This document shows positions 45,311-54,829 of a stretch of DNA of 64,000 nt, in pieces. Within the stretch, counting starts at the first letter, position 1, and each line of letters starts with the position of its first letter. Origin of the DNA: Hyphomicrobiales bacterium (GTDB lineage: Bacteria > Pseudomonadota > Alphaproteobacteria > Rhizobiales > Rhizobiaceae). The notes below the pieces were generated by a model. The model did not search any database. It was given only the letters and a program-made list of their open reading frames with translations, and was not told the origin of the DNA. The position numbers and the translations under genes are program-made. The stretch is taken from the NCBI GenBank assembly GCA_017305935.1, contig JAFKJU010000020.1:62001-126000 (forward strand), read 5' to 3'.

Positions 45311-46804
45311 TCATTCCTGCCAATGCACCTCGCTCAGCACGTTCGAAGGGATGGGTTCGTTGACCCAGAGCCCCTGCAGCTTGCGATCCCAGACGCCGAG
45401 TTTCGGCATCACGAACAGGAACAGCGCCGGCACGTCCTCGGCGAGGATTTTTTGGGCTTCGACATAAAGCTTGTCCTGCTCGGCCGGATCGGCGGTTGCC
45501 TCCACCTTGGTCATGACGACGTCGAAGGCGGTGTTGCGATAGTTGAAATAATAGGGATCGCGGGCATAGATATCGATGTCCATCGGCTCTGCATGGGCGA
45601 CGATGGTCATGTCGTAATCGCGGTTTTTGAAGACGTCCTGCACCCATTTCGCCGGAAATTCGGTCGGCTCGATGGCGAGCGTGACGCCGACCTCGGCGAA
45701 CATGGTCTGCATGATCTCGGCGGTGCGCGTCGCATAGGACATTTGCGGCACCTTGATGGTGAAGCTCAGGCCATCGCCATAGCCGGCTTCCTTCAGCAGC
45801 GACTTGGCCTTTTCGGGATCGTAAGGATAGACGTTGGTGAGATCGACATAGGCGCGATCGTTCGGCGTATAGTGGCTGCCGATCGGCGTTCCCAGCGCCG
45901 ACCAGGCGCCGTCAATGATCGTCGTGCGGTCCAGCGCCCGCATCAGCGCCTCGCGCACCCGCTTGTCGGTGAAAGGTTTCTGGGCGTTGTTCATGCCGGC
46001 GACCACCTTCAGCTCGGTATTGCCGATAGCGGTGGTCAGGCGGTCGTCGCTCTCGAAGGAACTCATCAGTTCCGGCGCGCCGAATTCCGGGAAGGCGTCG
46101 ACATCGCCGGAGACGAGGGCGGCCGATTGCGCCTGCGGATCGGCGATGAAGCGGAAGACGGCCTTGTCGAGGGCGATATTTGCGGACTTGTCCCAGTAAT
46201 TCGGATTGCGCTTGAGTTCGACGCGATCGCCCTTGACCCAGCGGTCGAAGACGAAGGGGCCGGTACCGACCGGTTCGGTCTTGTTGCTGTCGGCCGTCTT
46301 CGGGTGGACGATGACGGAGGAGGGCCAGCCGAGCCAATAGAGCAGGCTGCCGGCGGGGCGGGAAAGATGCAGCACCAGCGTCTGCGGATCGGGGGTATCG
46401 ATGGAGGCGACGGCTTCGAAGAAGCGTTTTTGCGGATTGACCGATTGGGCGCCGCGCGCCCGGTCGAGCGCGGCCTTGGCGACGCCGGAATCGAATGCGG
46501 AGCCGTCATGGAAGGCGACGTTCTGGCGCAGCTTGAAGGTGTAGGTCAGGCCATCGGGCGAGATTTCCCAGCTTTCCGCCAGTTGCGGACGGATTTTTCC
46601 ATCGCGGTCGATGGTGACCAGACCCTCGAAAACATTCTGCCAGGTGACCTGGCCGATGGCGACGGGGGCGGCGATGGTCGGGTCGAGGCCGGCGGGTTCG
46701 ATGCCCATGCCGAGCACGATATCCGTGCGGGGCGCGGCCTCTGCCGGCGCCGTCAGACTGGAGATAGCCAAAGCCAGAGACAGGACCAGACCCGGAATTT
46801 TCAT
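45311..46804 (-). CDS. Peptide-type ABC substrate-binding protein (family 5)
   Basis: 497-aa periplasmic binding protein of the DppA/OppA type: signal peptide (LVLSLALAISSLTAPAEA), IVLGMGIEPAGLDP, and LAESWEISPDGLTYTFKLR, the family signature. The start MKIPGLVL at 46804 places the signal peptide at the N terminus; the upstream extension is unsupported. The ligand is probably a short peptide given the downstream transport genes and the adjacent peptidase. Confidence 0.92.
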   Translation of the reverse strand: MKIPGLVLSLALAISSLTAPAEAAPRTDIVLGMGIEPAGLDPTIAAPVAIGQVTWQNVFEGLVTIDRDGKIRPQLAESWEISPDGLTYTFKLRQNVAFHDGSAFDSGVAKAALDRARGAQSVNPQKRFFEAVASIDTPDPQTLVLHLSRPAGSLLYWLGWPSSVIVHPKTADSNKTEPVGTGPFVFDRWVKGDRVELKRNPNYWDKSANIALDKAVFRFIADPQAQSAALVSGDVDAFPEFGAPELMSSFESDDRLTTAIGNTELKVVAGMNNAQKPFTDKRVREALMRALDRTTIIDGAWSALGTPIGSHYTPNDRAYVDLTNVYPYDPEKAKSLLKEAGYGDGLSFTIKVPQMSYATRTAEIMQTMFAEVGVTLAIEPTEFPAKWVQDVFKNRDYDMTIVAHAEPMDIDIYARDPYYFNYRNTAFDVVMTKVEATADPAEQDKLYVEAQKILAEDVPALFLFVMPKLGVWDRKLQGLWVNEPIPSNVLSEVHWQE

Positions 46805-46861
46805 CGATGCTCGCTCCACCCTTCGCACTGCACCAATCTGTTTCATCGATTGCCGTGTGTT

Positions 46862-47860
46862 TCAAGGCCGCAGATCGGCAAATTGGTCTCGCCAGGCAGG
46901 CAGGGCGCCCGCATAAGGGAGGGCGGTCGCTTCGTACACCCCGCGGGCGATGGCGCGGGCCATGACCTGGCCGGCGATGTGGCACAGCTCCATGAATTCC
47001 TCCGGCCCGGCCAGCGGCTGCCGTGCCGTCGAGGCGGCGAAGACGGTATCGCCGTCGAGCGGCAGGTGGGCGCAGGAGAGCGCCCGCGCCAGGCCGTCAT
47101 GGGCGGCAATCGACAGGCGATGCGCCTCGGCCTTGATCAGCGCCGCATCGGTGACGATGGCGGCGATGGTCGTGGCCGTCGTTGTCATGCCCTTGATGCG
47201 CATGGCGGTATGGAAGGAGGAGGGCAGGCCGAGGCCGCCGAATTCGCCGTCCTGCTCAAAGGGTGCCGCCCAGAAATGCGGGCCGTCGCCGACCACGGCC
47301 GAGCCCATGGCGTTGACGGCGGCAATCGCCGCGATCACGGCGCCGCGCGAAGTTCGAGCGCTGGCAGAGCCGAGGCCGCCCTTGAGGTTGGCCGTGGTCA
47401 CGCCAGTTCCGGCGCCGACCGTGCCGAGCGCGAAAGGACCGCCGCTTGCCGCTTCGAAGGCGGCATAACCGAGATCGCGATAGGGGGAATGCAGGCCCCA
47501 ATCCTTGTTGCCGCCGTTCAACAGATCCATCAGGATCGCCTGCGGCACGATGGGCACGAGCACGTTGCCGACACGGAAACCGCGCCCCGCCTGCCGCAGG
47601 CCGGCCTGCACGCCGCCGGCCGCATCCAGCCCGAAGGCGGAGCCGCCGGAGAGCACGAAGGCATCGACTTGCGAGACGGTGCGCGACGGATCGAGCAGAT
47701 CGGTATCGCGCCCGCCCGGCGCGCCGCCGAGAACGCTGCCGGAGGCGGTGGCAGGCGCGTCGAAGACGATGGCCGTGACGCCGGAGCCGAGCGCCAGATC
47801 TGTGGCATGGCCGACCGAGACGCCGGCGACGTCGGTCAGGAGATTTTGCAAATCGCTCAC
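46862..47860 (-). CDS. P1-family (DmpA-like) aminopeptidase
   Basis: 332-aa member of the P1/S58 self-processing peptidase family (DmpA, L-aminopeptidase/D-esterase). It has VAGVSVGHATD at the N terminus, LSGGSAFGLDAAGGV, and the auto-cleavage/nucleophile region LKGGLGSASARTSRGA at about residue 165, where Gly-Ser would be the processing bond. The GTG at 47860 with GGAAGG 7 nt upstream is preferred over an upstream TTG at 47875. It lies 57 bp before the peptide-binding-protein gene, so it likely hydrolyses imported (possibly D-amino-acid-containing) peptides. Confidence 0.88.
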   Translation of the reverse strand: MSDLQNLLTDVAGVSVGHATDLALGSGVTAIVFDAPATASGSVLGGAPGGRDTDLLDPSRTVSQVDAFVLSGGSAFGLDAAGGVQAGLRQAGRGFRVGNVLVPIVPQAILMDLLNGGNKDWGLHSPYRDLGYAAFEAASGGPFALGTVGAGTGVTTANLKGGLGSASARTSRGAVIAAIAAVNAMGSAVVGDGPHFWAAPFEQDGEFGGLGLPSSFHTAMRIKGMTTTATTIAAIVTDAALIKAEAHRLSIAAHDGLARALSCAHLPLDGDTVFAASTARQPLAGPEEFMELCHIAGQVMARAIARGVYEATALPYAGALPAWRDQFADLRP

Positions 47861-48044
47861 GGCTTGGCCTTCCAAAGGAATGATCTCTCGCGATCATTGC
47901 CGTTCCGAGGGCGGAAGGAAAGGCGCAAAGCCGGTCCAGGTGACCTCGTTCACCGATTTTGCGACGAGGAAGACTGCATAAGAAATGGGGCAGGTACGCC
48001 AACCCCCTTCTCGTCTCCAGGAGAAGGGAATTACGGCCAAGAGA
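47861..48044. other. Gap between the nag operon and the peptidase gene, with a hairpin
   Basis: 184 bp on the leftward strand. A perfect 8-bp stem, CCCTTCTC (48005-48012) with GAGAAGGG (48021-48028), lies 17 bp after the nagA stop and probably marks the end of the nag transcript, though no U-tract follows in the leftward direction. The remainder should contain the peptidase promoter. Confidence 0.5.
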
Positions 48045-49202
48045 TCAGCTTGCGGCAAACACCTTGCGGCCGCCGATCCAGGTGCTGTCCATGTCCAGCG
48101 CATCGGTCAGGGTGACGAAATCGGCGACGAGACCGGATTTCAGCGCGCCGCGGCGATGGGTGACGCCGATGGCTTCGGCCGGATAGAGGCTTGCCATACG
48201 CAGCGCTTCTTCCAGCGGCAGGCCGATGCGTTCATGCAGGAAACGCACCGAGGACAGCATGTCGATATCGGCGCCGGCCAGCGTGCCGTCATCAAGCGTC
48301 AGTCGGCCGCCATGGCGGTGGATCTGGCGACCGTTGAGGGTAAAACCTTCCAGATCCGTTCCGATCGGCGACATGGCGTCGGTGACCAGGAAGATGCGGG
48401 CCGGGCCGGCCTTGGCACGCAACGCAATTGCCATGGAAGCGCAGGCAACGTGAAAACCATCGGCGATCAGGCCGGCATACAGGCCGCCATTATCGAGCGC
48501 CGCCCCGACGACGCCGGGTTCGCGATGGCCGAGCGGACTCATGGCGTTGAACAGATGCGTGACCATGCGGGCGCCGGCGCGGGCGTAATCGACGGCCGTC
48601 GCATAGCTCGTGTCCGAATGGCCGAGGCTGACGACGACGCCGGCATCGGCCATGGCCGTCACCTGGTCGCGGGTGACGTTTTCCGGCGCGACCGTGGTCA
48701 GCAGCGTCTCGAAATCGGATGCATAAGCGAGGATCAGGTCGAGATCGGGCTGGCGCATCGGTCGGATGAGGTTCGGATCATGCGCGCCTTTTCGCGCCAG
48801 CGACAGGTGCGGCCCCTCGAGATGCAGGCCGATAAAGCCCGGCACGCGGTTGGCGGCGGCCTGTCGGCCGGCCTCCAGCGTCGCCTTGGTGATCGCGGGC
48901 GTATCGGTGATCAGCGTCGGCAGCAGCGCTGTCGTGCCGAACCGGGCATGTGCGGCGCAAATGCGCGCGATGGCATCGGCGGACGGCCCGTCGTTGAGCA
49001 GTACCCCGCCGCCGCCATTGACCTGCAGGTCGATGAAGCCGGGGGCGAGCAGATCGACTGTCTCGACGATTTCGGCATCGGCTGGCAGTTGCGCCGCCGG
49101 CGCGAGGGCGTCGATGACGCCGTTCGAAAACAGCACCGCATGGTCGTGGTGCCATTCTTCGCCGTCGAACAGCCGGCCGGCGATGATTGCCTTCGAGGTC
49201 AT
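48045..49202 (-). CDS. nagA: N-acetylglucosamine-6-phosphate deacetylase
   Basis: 385-aa amidohydrolase-fold enzyme that turns GlcNAc-6-P into glucosamine-6-P and acetate. Markers: GFIDLQVNGGGGVLLND, the metal-site Glu of GLHLEGPHLS, VVSLGHSDTSY, THLFNAMSPLGHREPG, and the catalytic Asp of IFLVTDAMSPIG. Coupled to the preceding SIS gene by ATGA (49199-49202). Last gene of the nag operon. Confidence 0.95.
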   Translation of the reverse strand: MTSKAIIAGRLFDGEEWHHDHAVLFSNGVIDALAPAAQLPADAEIVETVDLLAPGFIDLQVNGGGGVLLNDGPSADAIARICAAHARFGTTALLPTLITDTPAITKATLEAGRQAAANRVPGFIGLHLEGPHLSLARKGAHDPNLIRPMRQPDLDLILAYASDFETLLTTVAPENVTRDQVTAMADAGVVVSLGHSDTSYATAVDYARAGARMVTHLFNAMSPLGHREPGVVGAALDNGGLYAGLIADGFHVACASMAIALRAKAGPARIFLVTDAMSPIGTDLEGFTLNGRQIHRHGGRLTLDDGTLAGADIDMLSSVRFLHERIGLPLEEALRMASLYPAEAIGVTHRRGALKSGLVADFVTLTDALDMDSTWIGGRKVFAAS

Positions 49203-50227
49203 CGGGTTTCCGTCACTTTCTTCAGCGCCGCCGGCTGGTCCGGGTTGAATCCGCGCGAGCGCGAAAATGCCTCGACGAAGACGTAGAAGGGCGCGATCAG
49301 CGCCAGCGCGTCGGTCAGCGGATGGCCTGTGGCGATATAGGGCAGGGGGCGCGCCTTGGTGACCTTGTCGCTGGTGGCGAAGACCAGGCCGCCCTTGTCG
49401 GCCAGCCTGTCGGCGACTTCGACCACCGAGGGCTCTGCGGCGTCACGGGCGGCGAACAGAATGACCGGGAAGGAGGAGTTGACCAGCGCCACCGGGCCAT
49501 GCAGCACTTCCGCCGCCGAGTAGGCCTCGGCATGGACCTCCGAGGTTTCCTTGAATTTCAGCGCCGCTTCGCCGGCAATGGCGAGCGCGGGGCCGCGGCC
49601 GAGCATATAGAGCGACTCGGTGCCGCCGAGCGCCATGGCCAGTTCGTCCCATTCCAGTTCGACGGCGCGCTGCAAGTGTTCCGGCAGGGCCGCGACGGCG
49701 CGGCAAAGCTCGCTGTCGCCGGTCCATTCCGACAGCATGGCAAGGCCGGCGACGACGGAATTGACATAGGACTTGGTGGCCGCGACTGCCAGTTCCGGGC
49801 CGGCAGCGATGTCGAGCGCATGCTGGCAGGCAGCCGCCATCGGCGAATCGATGGTGTTGGTCAGCGCAATAGTCACCGCGCCCGCGCGCGTCGCCGCATC
49901 CGCCATGGCGACGATATCGGGGCTCTTGCCGGATTGCGAGATGGCGATGGCCGCGCCGCCGGAGAAGCGCATGTCGGTCTTGTAGACCGAGGCGATGGAC
50001 GGCCCGAGGGAGGCAACGGGACGGCCGACCTGCAGTTCCACTGCATATTTGATGAAGTGGGCAGCATGGTCGGAGGAACCGCGGGCGATGGTCACAAGGA
50101 AGGCCGGATCCTTGTCGCGCAGGGCTGCGCCGGCGGCCGCGAAGCCGGCGCGGCCCTGGTCGAGCAGCCGGGCGACGGCCTGCGGAATTTCAGCGATTTC
50201 CCGGCTCATATGTGTCGTAATCGTCAT
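49199..50227 (-). CDS. nagB-II: Glucosamine-6-phosphate deaminase, SIS type (NagB-II)
   Basis: 342-aa protein with two SIS (sugar isomerase) domains and no glutaminase domain: ARGSSDHAAHFIKYAVE, ISQSGKSPDIV, and KETSEVHAEAYSAAEVLHGP, matching the isomerase half of GlmS. In nag operons without classical NagB this type converts glucosamine-6-P to fructose-6-P and ammonia. Its position between nagR and nagA supports that role. Confidence 0.88.
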   Translation of the reverse strand: MTITTHMSREIAEIPQAVARLLDQGRAGFAAAGAALRDKDPAFLVTIARGSSDHAAHFIKYAVELQVGRPVASLGPSIASVYKTDMRFSGGAAIAISQSGKSPDIVAMADAATRAGAVTIALTNTIDSPMAAACQHALDIAAGPELAVAATKSYVNSVVAGLAMLSEWTGDSELCRAVAALPEHLQRAVELEWDELAMALGGTESLYMLGRGPALAIAGEAALKFKETSEVHAEAYSAAEVLHGPVALVNSSFPVILFAARDAAEPSVVEVADRLADKGGLVFATSDKVTKARPLPYIATGHPLTDALALIAPFYVFVEAFSRSRGFNPDQPAALKKVTETR

Positions 50228-50245
50228 CTCATTCCATCCCGTGTT

Positions 50246-51010
50246 TCAAGTCTCGGCAAGCGTCAGCTCGGCCACAAAATCATAGGCATCGCCCCTATAG
50301 AGCGAGCGGGTGAACTCCACGACCCGTCCCGATCTCAGATAGGAGATCCGTTCGATCGACAGGCCCGCGGCACCCACCGGCACGGACAAAAGCGCCGCAT
50401 CCGGGTTTCGAAGATTGCAGGCCGACAGGCGCTGCACGGCGCGCACCGGCCGGGCACCGGCCTTTTCCAGCGCCGCATAGAGCGAGGAACCGACGGCATC
50501 GGGATCGGGCAGGATCTCGGCCGAAAGGCTGGCGCGCTCTATGGCAAGCGGCATGTCGTTGGCAAGGCGCAGGCGTCCCAGGCGCACCACCGGCGCGCCG
50601 GCCGCAAGGCCGAGCATCATCATTTCGTCCGGCGAGGCGGTGAACAACCCGCGCTCCAGCCACTCGGCCCGCGTCACCAGCCCGCGCCGGGCCATGTCCT
50701 CCGAGAAGGAGGTGAGTTGCGACAGCGGCTGCTGCACGCGCGAAACCGGCTTGGCGACGAAGGTGCCGGAACCATGCTTGCGGGTCAGCAGGCCGTCCTT
50801 GACGAGGTCGTCGACCGCCTTGCGCACCGTCACCCGGCTGACGCCGGCGTAATCGGCAAGGTCGCGCTCCGGCGGAAGGGCGTCGCCGAGGCCGAGGCGG
50901 CCGTCGCGGATCGCATCCTCCAGCAGCCCCCGCAGCTTCATGTAGAGCGGCCCGGTGGCGGGCGCCTGCAAAGCATCGAGCGGCAACAACACTTCAAGCG
51001 CCTCCGTCAT
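50246..51010 (-). CDS. GntR/HutC-family regulator of amino-sugar genes (NagQ/NagR-like)
   Basis: 254-aa regulator with an N-terminal winged helix (ALPPERDLADYAGVSRVTV, followed by RKAVDDLVKDGLL) and a C-terminal UTRA effector domain (VVRLGRLRLANDMPLAIERA). Located between nagK and nagB-II with ATGA overlap to nagK. It probably represses both the nag operon and the divergent importer through the TGGTATT elements at 51921-52085, with an amino-sugar phosphate as likely effector. Confidence 0.87.
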   Translation of the reverse strand: MTEALEVLLPLDALQAPATGPLYMKLRGLLEDAIRDGRLGLGDALPPERDLADYAGVSRVTVRKAVDDLVKDGLLTRKHGSGTFVAKPVSRVQQPLSQLTSFSEDMARRGLVTRAEWLERGLFTASPDEMMMLGLAAGAPVVRLGRLRLANDMPLAIERASLSAEILPDPDAVGSSLYAALEKAGARPVRAVQRLSACNLRNPDAALLSVPVGAAGLSIERISYLRSGRVVEFTRSLYRGDAYDFVAELTLAET

Positions 51011-51900
51011 GCGGCATCTCCCATCGGCAGCGCGAAACGCTGCACCGCCAGCGCGACCGCGCCGGTCAGCGCATCCGCCTGCGGCAAAACCAGGCGGGCG
51101 CGATGCCGTTCGGCCAGATAAGGATCGTAAGCTTTCGCGAGGCCGCCCAGCAGGCAGATCGCGCCGTTTTCATCGCCGAGATGGCGCAGGCAGGCGTCGA
51201 GCGCGGCCGAGACCTGACCGGCACCTTCTCCGATCAGCCGTAGCGCCGTCGCATCACCCTGCCTGGCGTAATCGAACAGGCGCGGCGCATAACGCCCGAA
51301 ATCACCGGGCGACGCGGCACGGCCGAATTCGACGATGCCACCGGGATCGCCGCCGAATTCCGCGAGAACCTCATCCAGAAGCGGCGTGCGCGCGCAGATT
51401 CCGTCATAGCCGAGCAGGCTTTCCTGCAGCAAAGCCTGGCCGAGGCGCGCCCCGCTGCCGAGATCGCCGACCGCAAATCCCCAGCCTCCGACGAAGCGAA
51501 TCGCCTTGGCGCGGCGCAGCACATAGACCGACCCCGTGCCCAGCGTGCCGACGATGCCATCGCCATGTCCCAGCGCGCCCTGCAGGGCGATGAGCGCATC
51601 GGATTCGATCGCCGCCTGCCGGAAGGGCAGTTTCGCGCGGATATAGTGCACGGCATCACCGACATTGTTGCCGGCAAGGCCGAGCAACGCCGAGGCGGCG
51701 GCGATGGCGGATTGGTCGAGGCCGGCGGCGGCGAAAGCCTGCCGCGTCGCATCGATCATATTGGCGAGGGAGGCGTCCGGCGCGGAGAGGATATTGGCGG
51801 CGCCGCCCTTGCCGCGCCCCAAGATGCGACCCTGCCGATCGGCAACCGCCACCCGGCATCCCGTCCCCCCGCCATCGATGCCAACGAAAAGTTCAGCCAT
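51007..51900 (-). CDS. nagK: N-acetylglucosamine kinase (BadF/BadG family)
   Basis: 297-aa ASKHA-fold kinase: phosphate-1 loop LFVGIDGGGTGCRVAVAD, phosphate-2 GTLGTGSVYVLRR, and WGFAVGDLGSGARLGQ, as in the BadF/BadG group that includes eukaryotic-type GlcNAc kinase. First gene of the nag operon, so it would phosphorylate GlcNAc imported unphosphorylated by the divergent ABC system. Confidence 0.88.
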   Translation of the reverse strand: MAELFVGIDGGGTGCRVAVADRQGRILGRGKGGAANILSAPDASLANMIDATRQAFAAAGLDQSAIAAASALLGLAGNNVGDAVHYIRAKLPFRQAAIESDALIALQGALGHGDGIVGTLGTGSVYVLRRAKAIRFVGGWGFAVGDLGSGARLGQALLQESLLGYDGICARTPLLDEVLAEFGGDPGGIVEFGRAASPGDFGRYAPRLFDYARQGDATALRLIGEGAGQVSAALDACLRHLGDENGAICLLGGLAKAYDPYLAERHRARLVLPQADALTGAVALAVQRFALPMGDAA

Positions 51901-52286
51901 CGGAAACCTCCACGCCTAGATAATACCAAAAAAATACCATTAACCAAGCAGCTTTTTGCAGGCGGCGCGAAAAAATACCATTCCACTGGATTCATTGCGA
52001 AAATTTGCGCCTTGCGCCTGCATTCCCGGGAGGAAAATCAAAAAGTAAATTTTCTGCTGGACAATTGGTATTTTTTTGGCATTCTCTCTCCGCAAGGGGA
52101 AGGCGAGGAGGCATCAACCGGCGAAAGCACCGGAAACAACGAAGCACGGTGCATCCGAGCGCAAAACCCCTTGATATTGCAAGAGTGAAGGCCGCGATCC
52201 GCGGCCGGCCGACGCCGATGGACGGCCCGGCCAACGGATTTCGGGAGGGCCGCATGCGAAAGGCTCTCCGCAAGAGGGAGAACATC
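51901..52286. promoter_or_regulatory. Divergent promoter of the nag and importer operons with three TGGTATT elements
   Basis: 386 bp, markedly AT-rich at its left end. Site A (51921-51943) reads on the - strand as TGGTATT-TTTT-TGGTATT. Site B (51969-51984) is a half element (ATGGTATTTTTTCG on the - strand). Site C (52063-52085) is the same tandem motif on the + strand, TTGGTATTTTTTTGGCATT. They match the style of NagQ-type GntR operators, so both operons are likely controlled by the regulator at 50246-51010. Confidence 0.75.
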
Positions 52287-53543
52287 ATGACTCGTACGAT
52301 CAAGGCATTGCTGCTGACCACCAGCGTTCTCGGCATGACGGGCATCGCCCAGGCGGCCGACGTGACGCTGACCATCGAAAGCTGGCGCAACGACGACCTG
52401 TCGATCTGGCAGGAAAAGCTGATTCCGGCTTTCGAAGCCAAGAACCCCGGCATCAAGGTGGTGTTCTCGCCGACCGCGCCGACCGAATACAATGCCGCAC
52501 TGAACGCCAAGCTCGATGCCGGTTCCGCCGGCGACCTGATTTCCTGCCGTCCCTTCGACGCCTCGCTCGAACTCTACAGCAAGAAGCACCTTGCGGATCT
52601 GACCGGCCTCGCCGGCATGGAGAACTTCTCGGATGTCGCCAAGGCCGCATGGACGACCGACGACGGCAAGGCTTCCTTCTGCGTGCCGATGGCCTCGGTC
52701 ATCCACGGCTTCATCTACAACAAGGACGCCTTCGACAAGCTCGGCATCGCCGTGCCGAAGACCAATGACGAATTCTTCGCCGCCCTCGACAAGATCAAGG
52801 CCGACGGCACTTATGTTCCGATGGCGATGGGCACCAAGGATCTCTGGGAAGCCGCAACCATGGGCTACCAGAACATCGGCCCGACCTACTGGAAGGGCGA
52901 GGAAGGCCGCCTGGCGCTGATCAAGGGCGAGCAGAAGCTGACCGACGCCGACTGGGTCGAGCCCTATCGCGTTCTCGCCAAGTGGAAGCCCTATCTCGGC
53001 GACGGTTTCGAGGCGCAGACCTATCCGGACAGCCAGAACATGTTCACGCTTGGCCGCGCCGCCATCTATCCGGCCGGCTCCTGGGAAATCAGCCAGTTCA
53101 ACTCGCAGGCCGATTTCAAGATGGGCGCCTTCCCGCCGCCGGTGCAAAAGGACGGCGACACCTGCTACATCTCCGACCATAACGACATCGGCATGGGCCT
53201 CAACGCCAAGAGCGGCCATCAGGAAGAAGCCAAGAAGTTCCTGAGCTGGGTCGCCTCGCCGGAATTCGCCGAAATCTACGCCAACGCGCTGCCGGGCTTC
53301 TTCAGCCTGAATTCGACGGCGGTGAAGATGAGCGATCCGCTGGCCCAGGAATTCGTCTCCTGGCGCGAAAAGTGCAAGCCGACGATCCGCTCCACCTACC
53401 AGATCCTGTCGCGCGGCACGCCGAACCTCGAAAACGAGACCTGGGTCGAATCCGCCAACGTCATCAACGGCACGGATACGCCCGAGCAGGCTGGCGAAAA
53501 GCTGCAGAAGGGCCTCGACAGCTGGTACAAGCCGGCCAAGTAA
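52287..53543 (+). CDS. ABC amino-sugar importer substrate-binding protein
   Basis: 418-aa family-1 periplasmic binding protein: signal peptide (TIKALLLTTSVLGMTGIAQA, then ADVTL), VTLTIESWRNDDLSIWQEKLI split near the start, and many Trp/Tyr residues. AGAGGGAGAA precedes the ATG at 52287; the longer upstream frame runs through the promoter region and is not coding. Divergence from nagK and the shared operators argue for N-acetylglucosamine or its oligomers as ligand. Confidence 0.9.
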   Translation: MTRTIKALLLTTSVLGMTGIAQAADVTLTIESWRNDDLSIWQEKLIPAFEAKNPGIKVVFSPTAPTEYNAALNAKLDAGSAGDLISCRPFDASLELYSKKHLADLTGLAGMENFSDVAKAAWTTDDGKASFCVPMASVIHGFIYNKDAFDKLGIAVPKTNDEFFAALDKIKADGTYVPMAMGTKDLWEAATMGYQNIGPTYWKGEEGRLALIKGEQKLTDADWVEPYRVLAKWKPYLGDGFEAQTYPDSQNMFTLGRAAIYPAGSWEISQFNSQADFKMGAFPPPVQKDGDTCYISDHNDIGMGLNAKSGHQEEAKKFLSWVASPEFAEIYANALPGFFSLNSTAVKMSDPLAQEFVSWREKCKPTIRSTYQILSRGTPNLENETWVESANVINGTDTPEQAGEKLQKGLDSWYKPAK

Positions 53544-53868
53544 GGCCTGTCCGGGCAACGGCCCGTCCGAATGCTCCTTCTCCCCGTTGTTGAACGGGGG
53601 GAGGGCGGTCGATGAGACCTTGATGGACCGGCATGCCGATCCGCCCGGTCCGGCACGTTTTCCCGCCGCCTTCGCGCCTGTGCGCGGCCAAGGGAAGAAA
53701 GGCGGTCCCGCTTTCCAGAAAGCCGGGCAGACCGCCATGGCGAGGGGCGACCGGCCCCGAAACACATCGTATGGTGGAGGACGCTGATTGTGCGGCGGAG
53801 CTGGCCGCGCGACAGCGTCCACATGCGGATATTCACCACGTGAGCAAAGGGACGGGACAGGCAGGGCC
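53544..53868 (+). other. Gap between binding-protein and permease genes, with a hairpin
   Basis: 325 bp without a credible gene. A stem CCCCGTT (53582-53588) / AACGGGG (53593-53599) with flanking pairs and a GTTG loop lies 36 bp after the binding-protein stop, no T-run. Such hairpins commonly stabilise the binding-protein mRNA relative to the downstream permease genes. The rest (about 53620-53868) shows no clear promoter. Confidence 0.5.
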
Positions 53869-54819
53869 ATGAGCGACACTTCTTCACCCCATGACGCAAT
53901 CGGGACGGCCAGGCGGCCGATACGCTGGCATATCGCCGTTTTCCTCATGCCGGCCTTCGTCATCTACTCGGCGATCATGATCCTGCCGCTGATCGAGACG
54001 CTGCGCCTGTCGCTGTACAACACGGTCGACGGCCAGTCGATCTTCGTGGGCCTGAGCAATTTCAAGACGCTGTTCGGCGACGAGCGCTGGGCGGCGAGCT
54101 TCTGGAACGCGCTGCGCAACAACCTCGTCTTCTTCGTCATCCACATGCTGGTGCAGAACCCGATCGGCGTGGCGCTGGCGGCGATGCTGTCGCTGCCGCG
54201 GCTGCGCTTCGTCACCTTCTACCGCACAGCGATCTTCATGCCGACGCTGCTCTCCTTCGTGATCGTCGGCTTCATCTGGAAGCTGATCCTGTCGCCGCTG
54301 TGGGGCGTCGCGCCGTGGATGTTGGATCTGGTCGGGCTGAAATCGCTGTTCGGCCCCTGGCTCGGCCAGCCGGGCTCGGCGCTGATCGCGGTGTCGCTGA
54401 TCTCGGTCTGGCAATATGTCGGCATCCCGATGATCCTGATCTATGCCGCGCTGCTCAACATCCCGGACGAGGTGATCGAGGCGGCCGAATGCGACGGCAT
54501 CACCGGCTGGAGCCAGTTCTGGAAGATCAAGCTGCCGCTCATCCTGCCCGCCATCGGCATCATTTCGATCCTGACCTTCGTCGGCAATTTCAATGCCTTC
54601 GACCTGGTCTACACCGTGCAAGGGGCGCTTGCCGGCCCGGACGGCTCGACGGACATCCTCGGCACGCTGCTCTACCGCACCTTCTTCGGCTTCCAGCTGC
54701 AGCTCGGCGACCGCTCCATGGGCGCGACCATCGCCACGGTGATGTTCCTGATCATTCTCGCCGGCGTCTCGTTCTACCTGTTCGCCATCCAGCGCCGCAT
54801 GCGCCGCTACCAGTTCTGA
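53869..54819 (+). CDS. ABC amino-sugar importer permease (MalF family)
   Basis: 316-aa inner-membrane permease with about six helices and the EAA loop IEAAECDGITGWSQFWKIKLP. The ATG at 53869 (MSDTSSPHDA) is preceded by GGCAGGG. First permease of the CUT1 importer headed by the binding protein at 52287. Confidence 0.91.
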   Translation: MSDTSSPHDAIGTARRPIRWHIAVFLMPAFVIYSAIMILPLIETLRLSLYNTVDGQSIFVGLSNFKTLFGDERWAASFWNALRNNLVFFVIHMLVQNPIGVALAAMLSLPRLRFVTFYRTAIFMPTLLSFVIVGFIWKLILSPLWGVAPWMLDLVGLKSLFGPWLGQPGSALIAVSLISVWQYVGIPMILIYAALLNIPDEVIEAAECDGITGWSQFWKIKLPLILPAIGIISILTFVGNFNAFDLVYTVQGALAGPDGSTDILGTLLYRTFFGFQLQLGDRSMGATIATVMFLIILAGVSFYLFAIQRRMRRYQF

Positions 54820-54829
54820 GGGGCCAGTC

